A stretch of DNA of 64,000 nt, taken from NCBI GenBank assembly GCA_038049695.1, contig CP142458.1:44733501-44797500 (forward strand), given 5' to 3'. Made by a program: the position numbers and the translations under genes. Under the pieces are notes generated by a model, which was given only the letters and a program-made list of their open reading frames with translations, did not search any database and was not told where the DNA came from. The DNA comes from Cinnamomum chago. Its lineage: Eukaryota > Streptophyta > Magnoliopsida > Laurales > Lauraceae. The stretch's first letter is position 1, and every line of letters begins with the position of its first letter. This document shows, piece by piece, positions 10,471-22,329 of this stretch.

Positions 10471-13350
10471 TGTCACGTTCCCCAAAATAAGAATTGGGAA
10501 AAACGTGAAAAATTAAATTAAATTCAAATTTCCTGTGTTTAATACAACACAAGCTTCCAAAAGTGGACCCAAAAAATTTTCAACCTGTGGTGAGTCAAAA
10601 TAGATTTCATTAAATGCAGTGGAAGCTTATTCAATTGGTATTCAATGATCATAAATAAGATCCAACAGGAAAATCAAATAAACATTAATTGTTAAAGTTG
10701 CAGAATGAATAAAACAATTACTAAAGAAAGGTTTATCATTAAAGAAAGTTCATCTAAAGAATTGCTAAGATGACGTTCACTCTCATGCATGCTCAGACGG
10801 CTCCGAAACCGTCTCCGGCATCGCACTCGGGTTCATCAGTTGGCTCAAACGTTTGAAACGCTTGATCCTCCTCCGTCTCCTGGGTAAAGTAGGGCTCGGT
10901 ACCTATGCACCAAATATTACAAAGTAAATAGCAAGTACATAATCATAATTCAAAATTTAATACAACAACGAGAAGAATATAGACGAGAGTGATCATATAG
11001 AAGTAATGACAGTAATAATGACAAGAAAGAACGTATAGCATAATCCAAATAAAACAAAATGAGCAATATGATTCACACGAAGACAAGTGTCCCCGTTTTG
11101 GGTGGTCAGCCCTAAATAAATCGGGAGAGCCCGTCCATAACTTCGGTGGTCATAAACCGATCGAATTAAAAACAAATCAGGATAACCTGTTCACATTCAA
11201 AGCGGATTATAAGTGATCCGGTCACATCGGTGATCAACCGTTCATATATCGAGCTGCAGTCGTCCATAAATGACCCACATAAACATAAACATATAAGCAT
11301 AATAAACCTGAATAATAAAGCTACGACACAAGAGTCCTAAGTCAAAGTAAAGTGCTGGCCATTCCACATTCCATATTATAATCAAATCGTCATACAAAAT
11401 TTGCCAAGCCACTTTATAGTCCATAACACAATGGGGTATGCATCTAAAGGAATACATATCCTAAACCAACATATATATGCATGCGAAGGTTAAGACATAG
11501 ATACGAATCAATCCTAAGGTCAAACATAAGGCCTCGTACCCCACAACCATAGAAATCTCTAATAAATATAAGATCAACGCATCCCTTTTCCATCAATGGT
11601 GCATAGACCCACTTAAGGGTTTTCCAATAGAGATGGGTTGAACTCAAATCCATTCGGATTTCCCCGAGGTCATATAGTACTAAACTCCATGTTAGTAAGA
11701 TATCGTTTGCCCGTACGGTATTTACTTAGTCTATTGATTCAATTAATAGAAATATAATTTTAACACATCAAAGATAGTAAAAGGTTATAATTTAAGTTTA
11801 TAAAATAACCGGAGTTATTTTCTTAATTGTCATAAATTAAAAGGCACAGTAAATGATTAACCAAATGCAATGTCAAATGGGATGACATCACCCGTCATCA
11901 CCACTCTCTCTCTCCTATTATCCCATACTACATCAGGTCTAATATCTCATGGAATGACATCATACTTATCACCAGATGTCATTCTCTCTTTCCCAGAAAG
12001 TACCTTGGGTAAACACATACCCACACTTTCCATGCACCCTCGGATCACCAAACTTCATCCCTTCACCTGCACGTTCTGTAACAGAACGCCTTCAGTAAAC
12101 CGAGCCTCTCGCCTGCGACTTTAAGTTGATAAATCGTGGGTCCCGATGATCAAATACCCAGATCATCATCCCACACGTCGCCCAGCCCTATATGACAAAA
12201 GGGTTGGGCCAGATCTATGATCAAACCACCCAGTGGGTCCCATCACGTTTGATGCCCAAATTGATTTTTCCCCTTAAACACATCCTCTACTGATCAGGCT
12301 ACCGGATGATGGCCCAATCGGGGTCCGCTGCCTACACGTCCAGCATCCTTTAGATCGCCTGAGGCTCCACTACCGGATCTATGGTCCTGATCAAACATCA
12401 GTGGGGTCCACTTGGTCCTACAGCCAATACACAGAAACATGGCCTCCTGGATGTGCGTCCTTGAACCTGTGACAGGTCCTGTCTTGTTGGGTTTCAATGG
12501 GTAGTCCATCCACCTTGCTGAACAAATCTTCACAATCATATGCGTTTAAAAAGGGTTTGAAAACCAATGGGATGAGTAATGGCTGAAAGTAAAACCGATG
12601 GAATCACCCTCAAATCTCCGGTCTCATAATATAATAATATAATCAAATGAAAAAGGGCATAAAAAGGATTTCTATATGCATCAAACTGGAATCAACGACA
12701 AACATATATATTAAATTCACAATTTATGTTTTAGGTACTTGCCTTTTACTGGAGTTTGAGGAAAATGCACAGATCCTCACCAACACCCAATCCGAGATTA
12801 CCACAGCACTCAATCACAATCCTAACACCAATCTGATATAAGAGATGAGAAAGAAATACCCAGGTGATCAGATCTATGATATTCCTACAAAAAACCTAGC
12901 ATTGGAAAGAAAAAGAGGATAACCCAAGAATACAGATCTACTCCTAATGATTTGAGGAGAATGGTACCTGAGATAAAAAAAACCTGACAAGAATGTTGGT
13001 ATCCTCTGATCTTGATTCCGATCGCTGGATCATAAAGCTGGAATGGCTTGGAAAGTTGAAAGAGGAAGAAGACGAAGTTACGGGAGGAGTTGCAGAGAGA
13101 TAAGTGGGGAGGGATAAATCGTGCGATTAGTTAAAATAGGGTTTAGGTTAAAAGGGAATATCCTCTCATTGGGTCAAAACTACGGGTCGGGTCAGGTCAT
13201 CTACCCATTAACCCAACTTACCGATCCAAGAATCCTATCTAACGTGTGACCCACTTAATCCTACCCACTTAAATAACTAAAATACATTAAATTGATATAA
13301 TACTAATATTTTAATAATAAATATAATTAATGGTGGGACCGGATCTTACA
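10471..13350 (-). mobile_element. 2,880-bp TG...CA insertion, probable gypsy-type solo LTR
   Basis: The insert starts TGTCACGTTCCCC and ends GGATCTTACA on the plus strand. Read on the minus strand it starts TGTAAGATCCGG and ends AACGTGACA, a common gypsy LTR style. CATAT flanks both sides (10466-10470 and 13351-13355). The duplicated copy has the uninterrupted site at 28850-28854, proving the boundaries. No pol domain is visible and no repeat of one end at the other was found, so a long solo LTR is the best reading; a non-autonomous element is the alternative. Confidence 0.8.
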
Positions 13351-13355
13351 CATAT

Positions 13356-14985
13356 ATAAGTAAAATAGTGCAACCCCATGGAGTCCTCTTGAGGAATAGA
13401 GAGTTATCATCAGGGCTTTGATAAAATTGAGCCTTGAGTATGGCACCTCAGAATTTATCAAATCGACCCCTGGGAGCTTCTTTCAGCCCATAAAGTGCCT
13501 TTTTCAGGCGACAAACATGCTGAGAACATTTGTAAGCAGGCGGAGGACACATGTAGACGGTTTCAAGAAGATCACCACACAGGAAGGCATTATTTATGTC
13601 CATTTGCCACAAAGGCCAATTTCATACAACTGCCACTACTGCCAGGGTTCGGACAATTGTCATCTTGGCAACAGGTGCAAATGTTTCTTCATAACCTATC
13701 CCATACTCATACTTGTATCCTTGAGCCACAAGATGAGCTTTATATATATCTAGACTTCCATTAGATTCAACTTCGATTGAGTAGATCCATTTGTTAATAA
13801 TAACTGACGCATTATAAGGGCAAGGAATGAGATCCAATGTCCGATTAGCTTCAAGAGCAATTAATTCCTCTATCATAGCCTTATGCCAACGAGGTTCCTT
13901 AATAGCCTGGGAATAAGAAGATAGAATCGAAATCGAATCTAATGTGGTAAAGAAAGCAGAAAAGCCATATTTTTCAGGAGGTTTTGAGGCTGTAGTAGAT
14001 CGTCTCAAGGTTTGAGAGTTGGATGAAACAACGCCTAAGGGCTGAGGCAATAGAATTCAGCACTGGTTTATCATCGGGAGCAGTAGTAAGAGTAGAAGAA
14101 GCCTTTGGTCGTCGAGCATATACTTGCGTAACTGGTGGAGAAGATGATGGAAATAAGGGAAGATAGGTTACCTAAGTAGGTTCTGATTGCTAATGTAGTG
14201 TGAAAAAAAGGCATATGTTTAACGAAAACCACATTACGAGAGATACGCATGCGATGTGTGAGAGGATCATAACAAAGAAAACCTTTGCGTCTATCACTAT
14301 TGTCAAGAAAAATGCATTTTGCTGCCTAAGGTGAAAGTTGGGTTCTTTCATTAGAGGGAAGATGAACGAAGCAAAGGCATCCAAAAACACGGAAGTTGTT
14401 ATATGAAGGACGGTGATCAAACATACATTGATATGGTGTGCTATTATTTAAGACTGGACTTGGCAAACGATTTATGAGGTAAACAACAGTTTGGTATTAT
14501 TTCTTCACACCAAAACCTTGGAGGAACCAATGACTCAACTAAAAGTGCTAGAATAGTTTCAATGACATGTCCATTCTTGCGTTCGGCAACTTCATTTTGT
14601 TGAGGAGTATGAGGATAAGATTTTTTTATGAACAATGCCTTCGTCGGATAGGAAGGAAGAGAAATCTTTTTACAAATACTCCCCCTGAATCTAATCTGAG
14701 GAATTTTACTGAGTTCAGACCATGTTGTAAAATGATTAAAAGACAGAGAAAACTCATTTTTTAAACCTCAAGAAATAAATCCAAGTGTATCTACAATGAT
14801 CATCAATAAAAGTGACATAATACTTGTATTCCATTCTACTCAATTGAGGAGCAATGCCCCAAACGTCTTAAGGCAAACAACCAATATCCAATATCCAATA
14901 AAAACAATCTTCCACGCTTGGTCTCCGTCTTGATCACCTTCCCAGTTTGTTGGTCCTATATCAAACAACCAAAAGAAGAAAAATG
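13356..14985 (-). mobile_element. Copia D, copy A: integrase to N-terminal reverse transcriptase
   Basis: Minus-strand frames show the start of the reverse transcriptase (GYEETFAPVAKMTIVRTL, about 13622-14050) and integrase (YPHTPQQNEVAERKNGHVIE, about 14444-14635). The pieces are fossil with several breaks and read continuously with 9524-10470 apart from the inserted element. At 14981-14985 the bases AAATG mark the site where copia C was inserted. Confidence 0.85.
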
Positions 14986-15530
14986 CATAGAATGGATAAG
15001 GACCAATCCAATAAGATCCATCAGAAGCAGGCCCGACCCAAACTTAGCCCATGAACAAAAATATCCCACGTGGGATCTAGTTAGATTGGGTCAACATTGT
15101 ATATTATTTTCTTCCTTTCTTGGCTAGATTGTATTCTCCTTTTTTAGCTAGATGATTTCATTAGATCGGTAATGGCCTCAATTAGGCCCTGACTGTAGCC
15201 ATTCATTCCATTCATTATGGCAAGTGTATACATATAGTAGTTGTCTTTCTCAATAAGAGTGAACAACGAGTGGAGAATTCTCTCTTTTCATATGATCTAT
15301 CTCTCCTTCCTCTAATCACATTTACATGGTATCAGAGCTACAATAGATCTCAAGATTAATCAATACGGATTCAGATCTGTATTTCTGACGTTTTTTTTTC
15401 GTCATCTGGGACAAAGGAGAACCTGCTGATCAGCCCTGTGCAACGGTGGCCCACCTGCGATGATCAAGATACCCTAAGCTATCCTACCTGTGATGGTCGA
15501 CTACTTATTCCAAGAATTCTAGTGATTTTT
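14986..15530 (+). mobile_element. Copia C, copy A: 5' LTR and leader only
   Basis: A 341-bp LTR (14986-15326) ends CACATTTACA and is followed by TGGTATCAGAGC (15327-15338), the primer-binding site complementary to initiator tRNA-Met used by copia elements. The leader then runs to 15530, where homology to copy B stops and gene-flanking sequence begins. This is the truncated right edge of the duplicated block, not a complete element. Confidence 0.85.
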
Positions 15531-15844
15531 ACTGTGTAACGGAAGAACATTGTAAAACGAGCATGGCTAAGAACACATTGTAAAAAAAGAGGAAGAACAT
15601 TCATGAGCTTTACCCATGCTGAATGTAGAAATGAACATAATGAACTGCCTCAAAAACAAGATTCAATCCTGCTCCCTATGTATTTACAAGGCAATGTTTT
15701 CCTCAACTTAGAAAGAGAGTCTGATTGTGGAGAGCTTCAAGCACTTGCTTATATCACATAAATATTAGCATCAACAATCAATGTCTTTAGCACTGGTCAT
15801 TACCTCAAATTGATCAGAAACCAGCTTATCCATACTCTTGGCCA
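15531..15844 (-). other. Downstream/3' UTR region of the SPOC gene
   Basis: This short stretch separates the stop codon at 15845-15847 from the edge of duplication copy A. It is presumably the 3' UTR and cleavage region. No canonical AATAAA on the minus strand was identified with confidence, so the transcript end is not placed; the copia C LTR beyond it could even supply termination signals. Confidence 0.45.
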
Positions 15845-17386
15845 TCAAGGCTTCCTAGTCCTCCAATCAACAGGCTTGATAGGAAGTTTGACATCGAACA
15901 AGGGATGTTGTGGCCTCAAAGGCTTGTTTGGATTAAATCTGGGTGAAAAACTTGGGCCTGATTGAGCAAACCCAGCAATAGGTCTTGTTTTTTGTGGCAT
16001 CACTGCAGCAATTCCCGTGTGTTGGCCCACCAATCCGAAATTGAGACGAGGAGGAAACCCCTGTGATAATGAAGGATGCAGAGACATTGAGTTGGGGGGT
16101 AGTGGGGGCACTGGTGGTACACTTTCTGAGGCTGGTTTAGGAACATTGGAGAGGTTTGACAGTCCAATTGTTTCCATTGCTAGTGGTTGGATCCTCTGTT
16201 CCAGATCTGGGGGGCACCACTCGGGCATGTCATCATCGTCAGCCCAAACATTCTTGTGTGGAATACGTGAATCAGTTCCTTGGATAGCAGCTACTTCGTT
16301 TTCCGGTTTGACAGTAGTTGGGTTGCCCGATCCAAGGGGGGCAGGCATTTCCCTAGCAATGGACAACCCTGACACTTGAGAATTGCATTCTGCCTGTTTC
16401 CTTGGGAGGGGTATTCCATGATGAGCATCTGTCGGTAGCCCTCCTAAAGTTGTTGCATGTGATGTCTGTCGACTGGAGATAGCTTCCATTGACCTTAAAA
16501 TTGTAAGTGCTTGAGGAGTTGCCCCACCTATATTTCGGATTCCTTCAACTCCAAACTGCATGTTTGGTTCAGGAGCATCCGAGAAAAGACGCTTATTACT
16601 GGGTAAGGGAAGCTTGCTTACTGGACCTTGAGAAAGTCCACATGCAGTACTGAAGTCGAATTCTGGAAGATCATCATCCTCAGGGCTGGCAGATCTCTGC
16701 TGATGTGGTTCTGAAAGTTCCATATGAGGATCAATCTTCTTTGGTTCAGCAACATTTATGCTGGGAATTTCAGACTTCAGTGAAGACCTCAAGGGTTGCA
16801 GCAACGATTTTGAATAAGGCTTCGATGCAGTTGGCAGTGCAACTGAAGCGAATGGAGCGTTATCTGGGGTCGTCATTAACTTGGGGCTAACATCAATCAC
16901 ATGAAAGTCATCCACTTTGTCTGGATTGTTACCAGCCTGGGAATCTGTGATTTGAGTACTCATACTTTCACCAACACTTGGAGATCTCATGTCTGATACA
17001 AGTGGGGTGGAATTTCCAGCTGATTGTGTCTTTAATGGCACAGCACCATTTTCCTCCGGTTCCGTTGCATTTGGAAGTGGGGAACTGATTTCCACAGGCC
17101 GTGAAATGGTAGAATCAGAAGCTGAATCCATTTGCTGCTCTGACATGAGGAACTTCATTTTTTCTGAACTTTTTGAAACAGAATTTGATGAAGTTCGATT
17201 TTTCCGCCACACAACACAACCAATTAAAGAGTCCTTATTGTCTTCAACTGCTGCCATACCCTTGAAAAACCCATACTTCGCTAGAATTGTGATTATGGTG
17301 TCGCTACGAGGGCAGATGTAAATATCAATACCTGGCGCAGGCTGTGCAAACCCTACCTTATCCCCTTCACTGTAGCCTTTCGCAAC
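15845..17386 (-). CDS. SPOC-domain protein, terminal exon (513 codons)
   Basis: This exon encodes the end of the SPOC domain (VAKGYSEGDKVGFAQPAPG, then IYICPRSDTIITILAKYGFF and LIGCVVWRKNR) and a 430-residue low-complexity tail ending VDWRTRKP before TGA. SPOC domains bind phosphorylated RNA polymerase II tails or chromatin corepressors; plant members (FPA and the TFIIS/SPOC proteins) act in the nucleus. The tail is rich in Pro and Ser and has two related acidic motifs, DDDLPEFDF and DDDDMPEWCPP, the latter typical of plant TFIIS/SPOC proteins. The 3' splice acceptor TTTACAG lies at 17393-17387. The open frame extends upstream to a Met at 17500, but those codons are intron read-through: the spliced joint to 17492-17551 gives an uninterrupted SPOC match. 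The frame is intact over 1.5 kb, so the gene is probably functional. Confidence 0.9.
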   Translation of the reverse strand, partial: VAKGYSEGDKVGFAQPAPGIDIYICPRSDTIITILAKYGFFKGMAAVEDNKDSLIGCVVWRKNRTSSNSVSKSSEKMKFLMSEQQMDSASDSTISRPVEISSPLPNATEPEENGAVPLKTQSAGNSTPLVSDMRSPSVGESMSTQITDSQAGNNPDKVDDFHVIDVSPKLMTTPDNAPFASVALPTASKPYSKSLLQPLRSSLKSEIPSINVAEPKKIDPHMELSEPHQQRSASPEDDDLPEFDFSTACGLSQGPVSKLPLPSNKRLFSDAPEPNMQFGVEGIRNIGGATPQALTILRSMEAISSRQTSHATTLGGLPTDAHHGIPLPRKQAECNSQVSGLSIAREMPAPLGSGNPTTVKPENEVAAIQGTDSRIPHKNVWADDDDMPEWCPPDLEQRIQPLAMETIGLSNLSNVPKPASESVPPVPPLPPNSMSLHPSLSQGFPPRLNFGLVGQHTGIAAVMPQKTRPIAGFAQSGPSFSPRFNPNKPLRPQHPLFDVKLPIKPVDWRTRKP

Positions 17387-17491
17387 CTGTAAAGGACAAT
17401 GAAAATGGAATAATAGATCACTTTTTAACACTCCAATATAAGAACCATAGCACTGTACTGTTTTTTCTTTATGAACTACTCCCAGCCTCAC

Positions 17492-17551
17492 CTCTTTCAT
17501 GGCTGTGAGTCCTTTTTTGGAAGATCCAACTTTCCAACAAAGTGAGACTAC
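17492..17551 (-). CDS. SPOC-domain protein, penultimate exon (20 codons)
   Basis: A 60-bp exon encoding VVSLCWKVGSSKKGLTAMKE, the central helix/strand segment of the SPOC fold. It has a clean acceptor (CTTTTACAG, 17560-17552) and donor (GAG|GTGAGG, at 17491), and a 105-bp intron (17387-17491) separates it from the terminal exon. Both joints are phase 0. It is too short to be seen as an open frame and was found by matching the SPOC pattern across the gap. Its upstream partner lies 37.7 kb away. Confidence 0.88.
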
Positions 17552-18965
17552 CTGTAAAAGACATGGGTAAGGTACATGATGCTTCTAGTATGGTGAAACA
17601 TGAAATTATAAGAAATCCAATATGTGAGATTAAAAGGCAAAGGGATTATTGTTAATTTGAATCACATGATTCAAGCAATTCCGCTAAGCGTTAATCACTA
17701 TAACCAATAAGTTAATATTATTAATCTTTACCTTTTCTTTCTTTCTTTTAGCACTTGTATTTTTAAAAGGTTACTTAGTAGTTAACAAAACCTCCTAAGA
17801 ATTTTTTGCGACTTTGATAAGGTTTTAAAGATGAATAAAGAACATGCATTTAACTAAAGCATTCGACTGTACGTATGGTGCTTGTCTATATCTTCTTCTT
17901 CTTTTTATCTATTTTGGTTTTTTTTTCTTTACGAACACTTTCTTTAACTCCGAGAGATATCCTACTGTGTAAGATTGATGGTCTGAACTTTATTTTTATT
18001 TTTATATTTTGATTTAAAGATAAACAAATATTGACACTTTAAACTTATTTAACTATTTACACAGCATCTATTTCATATATAAATATATATATTAATATGT
18101 CATTATGTTCTTGATATGATTGTATGATAGATTTACTTGTTATTATATTTATACTTCTATAAATTGGAAAATGGATGGTTATGAATATTACTTTTCTCCT
18201 TTTCTTTTAATTATTTTTTTATTTTTATTAGAAAAATAAAAAATCATACGATTCGGGATACGATTCTCGATTCGAATCAATTCATGGTCATGAACGATTT
18301 GCAATACAATTTTGATTTTGAAAACTATGCCTCGAAGGAACTCGTTGTAAATCTGGGGAAAGTTGAGGGGTATTTTCAGAATTTCGGAAAAATTTCATTT
18401 TGGGTTAAGTAGGTAGATAAAAGTATTCCAAACAACCTTCGTGATTGACCCACAATCATTCCATGCTTGGAAACCATTCGTTTCGTAGTATTTCCCTTCA
18501 GTTGGGACACAATCATCTTTTCCATGAAACGTGAATTTTTTTCTTAGAGGCTCGAAATATGTCAATCATAGGCTCGTTGGAAAGTAGATTTAATTTTGAG
18601 AAACTATAATTAAAGGCCCGAAACCATCCGAGGTCTTGAAGCCCTCCGTTTTACCAAATCAATTTTTCACTTAAGTCAAACGGAATTTCCAGAAATCCTG
18701 AATCTACAAAGCCCCAATGACCCAGCACTATTTTCCTCCTCTGCATGTCCCAACTGATGAGACCTCCCTTCCATCTCTCATCCACTTCCTTCCCAAATTA
18801 CATCAAATCAAGGTTGCTACCTCAAATTTTGACATAGCCAACGGATCAAGCACCTCATTCTCCATCCCATCGTCGTTTTTGTGCAAATTTGTCCAAGGTA
18901 GCCCCCTCATTTCGCTGTTTCACCTTGGGCAGAGTAGCTACATGTGAGAGATTTGAGCTTGGGGG
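17552..18965. other. Proximal intron sequence, possible hAT end near 18.3 kb
   Basis: AT-rich sequence with T-rich runs and no gene. At about 18248-18335 there is GATTCGAATC-type palindromic sequence followed by GATTTTGAAAACTATG, which resembles the terminal style of hAT-2 in this window (GATTTTGAACCATG), so it may be the remnant end of a related hAT. No partner end was found. From 18336 to 18965 the sequence has the feel of LTR sequence but nothing firm. Confidence 0.35.
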
Positions 18966-20308
18966 TGTTAGATTATATGACGTCAATCCAGTGGATGATC
19001 CGAATAAATTGATTTTTTCATTAATTAATTAATATTTTCATGCTTTATTCATGTGATGAATGGTATTTTATTCTATGATTGTACATGACCAATACGAAGT
19101 GACATAATAGTTCATGAGATGAACCGGAGCCCATAAGTATATTAGATGTGATCCATATGTGGATGAGATCCACATACAGGAGACATAGATCACAAATCTT
19201 ATACTTAAAATGATTCATAATCAGTGATGAGATTGGGCATCTTATCTGATAAGGTAACAGCACTGTGATCACTATGAGATAGTGTGATATGTCTCGATTA
19301 TCAAAGTGTAAGACTCTGGATCATTGTGCTGGTACATTGGATGTACTGAAGGACGATGAGTAGCACCATGTGCAAATCTGTCTTTGATTAAAGGACTGCT
19401 CTCATAATTCCCAAGCAATAAGCTCTTAATCCTAAGAGATTAATGGACTCAAGTTTCTACTATACATTTACTTTGAGTCGTCAATGAATGAGGCCAATTG
19501 TAGGTCAACACCTTGAAGTCTTGGGTCGTGGGGCTGTGGGAACATATAATTCTCAAGATGGAATCTATCCCCTTTAATATCCCCTTGTGCCAATTAATAG
19601 ATTTTATCATTAGTGAGTGCGCACCCATCTCAATTAGGAGTTAATTGGATGGTACTGATGATTACTGTGATTAATTGGGTCTCAAGGATAATAAGATGTG
19701 GATCCACTTTGGTTGGGCAGATTTTATCCAATAGATCCATGAATATAATTGATAGAGGGGCCTACTTGTAGTAATTGGAAAGTTTAGGGGTCTTCTTGTA
19801 ATTATTCTTAGGACTGGAGTGCGATTGCATTTATTTAGTGGACTTATTTGCAATTAACTGTGGGTTGGAGTTCACATGAGATATGGGTCGAGATTCCTAG
19901 TTGGAGCTAGATTCTAAGGAATCCCTAGTGGTCCCCATGCTAGCCCTAATAATAGAAGGTTCCTAATCCAATTGAAACTCTTCAAGGAAAGGAGGAGTAG
20001 GACACATACTAAGAATAGAAGTGAGACTTCTAATCTTGGTCTAAGAGGAGGTGTTCTATAAACTATAAATAAGAGGTGAGGGTTAGAGATCTCTACACAA
20101 AAATTATCTCTCAAGTTCCTCTCTCTCTTCCTCCTCTCTCTCCTCTGGTTTCCTACTAGAGTGCTAGGGTTTTATTCAACTTGGAGATCCCACAATTCTC
20201 CTTTAGAAGTTCTCTAAGAGGGTCATAGCGTGGAAGAACACTAATGCAAAGGAGTTTAAAATATGTGAAAAAAGTTTTCGTAGAGATCAAGCTTTTCAAG
20301 TTTTTCGT
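18966..20308 (+). mobile_element. Long copia-type LTR, partial copy 1
   Basis: It starts TGTTAGATTATATGACG and matches the solo LTR at 57292-58983 over most of its length, including the TAGTGGTCCCCATGCTAGCC block. It breaks off near 20308, where a second copy begins in its middle. A fossil LTR; no pol domain accompanies it. Confidence 0.75.
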
Positions 20309-21871
20309 AGGTGATGGTTCATGAGATGAACCGGAGTCCACAAGTATATTAGATATGATATATGTGTGTGGATGAGATCAACATGCGGGAGACATGTGTC
20401 ACAAATCCTATACTTAATTGATTCACAACCGGTGATGAGATTGGGCATCTCATCTGATAAGGTTGCAGTATTATGATCACTATGAGATAGTGTGATTTGT
20501 CTCGATAATCAGTGTAAGACTCTGGATCATCATACTGGTAGACTCTGGATCATCATACTGGTACATTGGATGTATTGAAGGACCATGAGAAGCACCTTAT
20601 GAAACACTTTCTATACTTTAAGGTCTGCTCTTATAATTCCCTAGCAATAAGCTCTTAATCCTGAGATATTAATGAACTCAAGTTTTTATCTATTCACTTG
20701 CTTTGAGTCATCAATAAGTGAGGCCAACTGTAGGTCAACACCTCGGTGTCTTGGGTACCTGGTAGTAGGACCGTGGGAACATTCAATGGTCAAGATGGAA
20801 TCTATCCTCATTATCCCCTTGTGCCAATTAATGGATTTATCATTGGTAAGTGCGCACCCATTCCCTATTAAGAGCTAATTGGATGGTACTGATGATCACT
20901 GTGATTAATTAGGTCTCAAGGATAATAAGATGTGGATCTAAATTGGTGGGACAGGTTTTATCCAATTGATCCATGGATATGGATAGAGGGGTCTACTTGT
21001 GGTAATAAGAAAGTTTAGGGCCTTCTTTGTAATTTATTTCTCAGACTGGAGTTCAATTGCATTTATATAGTGGAGTTATTTGTAATTAACCATAGGCCTG
21101 GATTGCACATGAGATGTGGGGTCAAGGTATCCCAGTTGAAACTAGCTTTCTATGGAATCCCTAGTGGTCCCCACGCTAGCCCAAGATTAGATCATTACTA
21201 ATTCTACTTGAATTCAAAAAGGAAAGGAAATAGAAAGTTACTAATTGTTATGGACGTGAGACTTCTAATAATAATTAGAAAGAAGAAAGTTACTAAATCT
21301 TATGGAAGTGAGACTTCTATTATTAATTAGTAAGGGGAGGTTGCTTAGAGCTATACATAAGGGAGAAAGGGCTTTGGACGTCCCATGCAAAGCTTCCCAC
21401 ATTGGAATTCAAGCCCAAGACACCATTGTGCAAAAGTTGCACACGCCCATCTCTCTCCCTCTTTTAGTTTCTCTTCCGGTTTCCTTAAAGCTTCTAATTG
21501 TTTTCTTTTGGAGATCCCACCATTCTCCTTGAGGAAAGAGATATGAAACGGGTCATAGCGTGGAAGACTATTAGGTCTTGGAGATCCTAATTAGCTACTA
21601 CGAAAGAGTTCTCCATCTAGCAAGTCTTCTTCTCCAATAGAGCACAACCGAGTTCCCAAGATATAATCTACTTTCTTGTATATTGTGGATTTTTATGGTT
21701 GCTTGTTGGTTGCTATTTACTATCTTGGAGATAGTGTTTTACTGATCTTGATCATGAGTTTGAGGTTCTTGGATCCTGGATTTGGTTTGAAGCCTTCTGG
21801 ATACTTGATCCCTATGTCAAGTGGGTCAAAAGTTTTCGAAACCTATCCACGGGGCCCACCTACTTCCAACA
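20309..21871 (+). mobile_element. Long copia-type LTR, partial copy 2
   Basis: It begins at a point corresponding to 19107 of copy 1 (GTTCATGAGATGAACCGG) and runs to the right end CCTACTTCCAACA at 21871. The following ATTGGAGTCATGGCTCG resembles a degraded primer-binding region. It carries a 25-bp local duplication (ACTCTGGATCATCATACTGG, about 20518-20563). The two LTR pieces are in the same orientation with no internal region between them. Confidence 0.75.
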
Positions 21872-22329
21872 ATTGGAGTCATGGCTCGATAGCTCTCTTA
21901 CAATCAGACCGGCCTCGGTCCTCTCCTTTCGCTTCCACAACATTATTTCCTCAATAAAAAGCAAACATCCCCCTCGTGCATTTTTATCCATGCCTTGCGA
22001 TCTTGACATTTTCATCAAGCTTCAAGATCCTATGCTTCTAGTAGAGAGCATAAAGATTTGATACAGTGGGCCACCAACACCAACAAGCTCGTAAAGAGTA
22101 GGATGCGACAGAGATAAACAACACAAGACGGGGAGTGATCAACCGAAAAGCAAGGACATTTAGGCAAGATTAAAATGGAGAGAAAAACCTATAATTTGCT
22201 CTGGTCAGCAGCAAGATTTTTTGAAATGACAATGATATTGCAGGCGGGTGTGAGAGAGAGGAAATGAGTTTGAAATTTAAATAAATTTGCATTTGAATTT
22301 AAAGTAGAACTTGAAAGGTTTCAATTCGT
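21872..22329. other. Unassigned stretch after the LTR pair
   Basis: No coding domain or element end recognised. It may be leader sequence of the copia element whose LTR ends at 21871, since it follows the LTR directly, but no gag motif is visible. Confidence 0.35.

Larger units (their letters stand above)
7311..15530. repeat. Large direct duplication, copy A
   Basis: From 7311 the sequence matches the region from 23484 in the same orientation, and the match ends at 15530, matching 31003. Over most of the aligned stretches identity is high (roughly 97-99% by eye). The segment contains part of a solo LTR, the right part of the PIF-like element, the 3' half of copia D and the first 545 bp of copia C. 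Copy A differs by a 2,880-bp insertion (10471-13350) and by lacking the extra tandem block present in copy B. It lies just 3' of the SPOC gene, while copy B lies in the gene's intron. Confidence 0.85.

Noticed and set aside
16017-17321. Plus-strand open frames of 60-120 codons across the SPOC terminal exon
   Set aside because: They are antisense shadows of the 513-codon minus-strand exon and have no motif.
17387-17500. In-frame start Met at 17500 giving a 551-residue protein
   Set aside because: The 38 extra residues are intron read-through; a GT-AG intron at 17491-17387 gives the expected SPOC continuity with the 17492-17551 exon.
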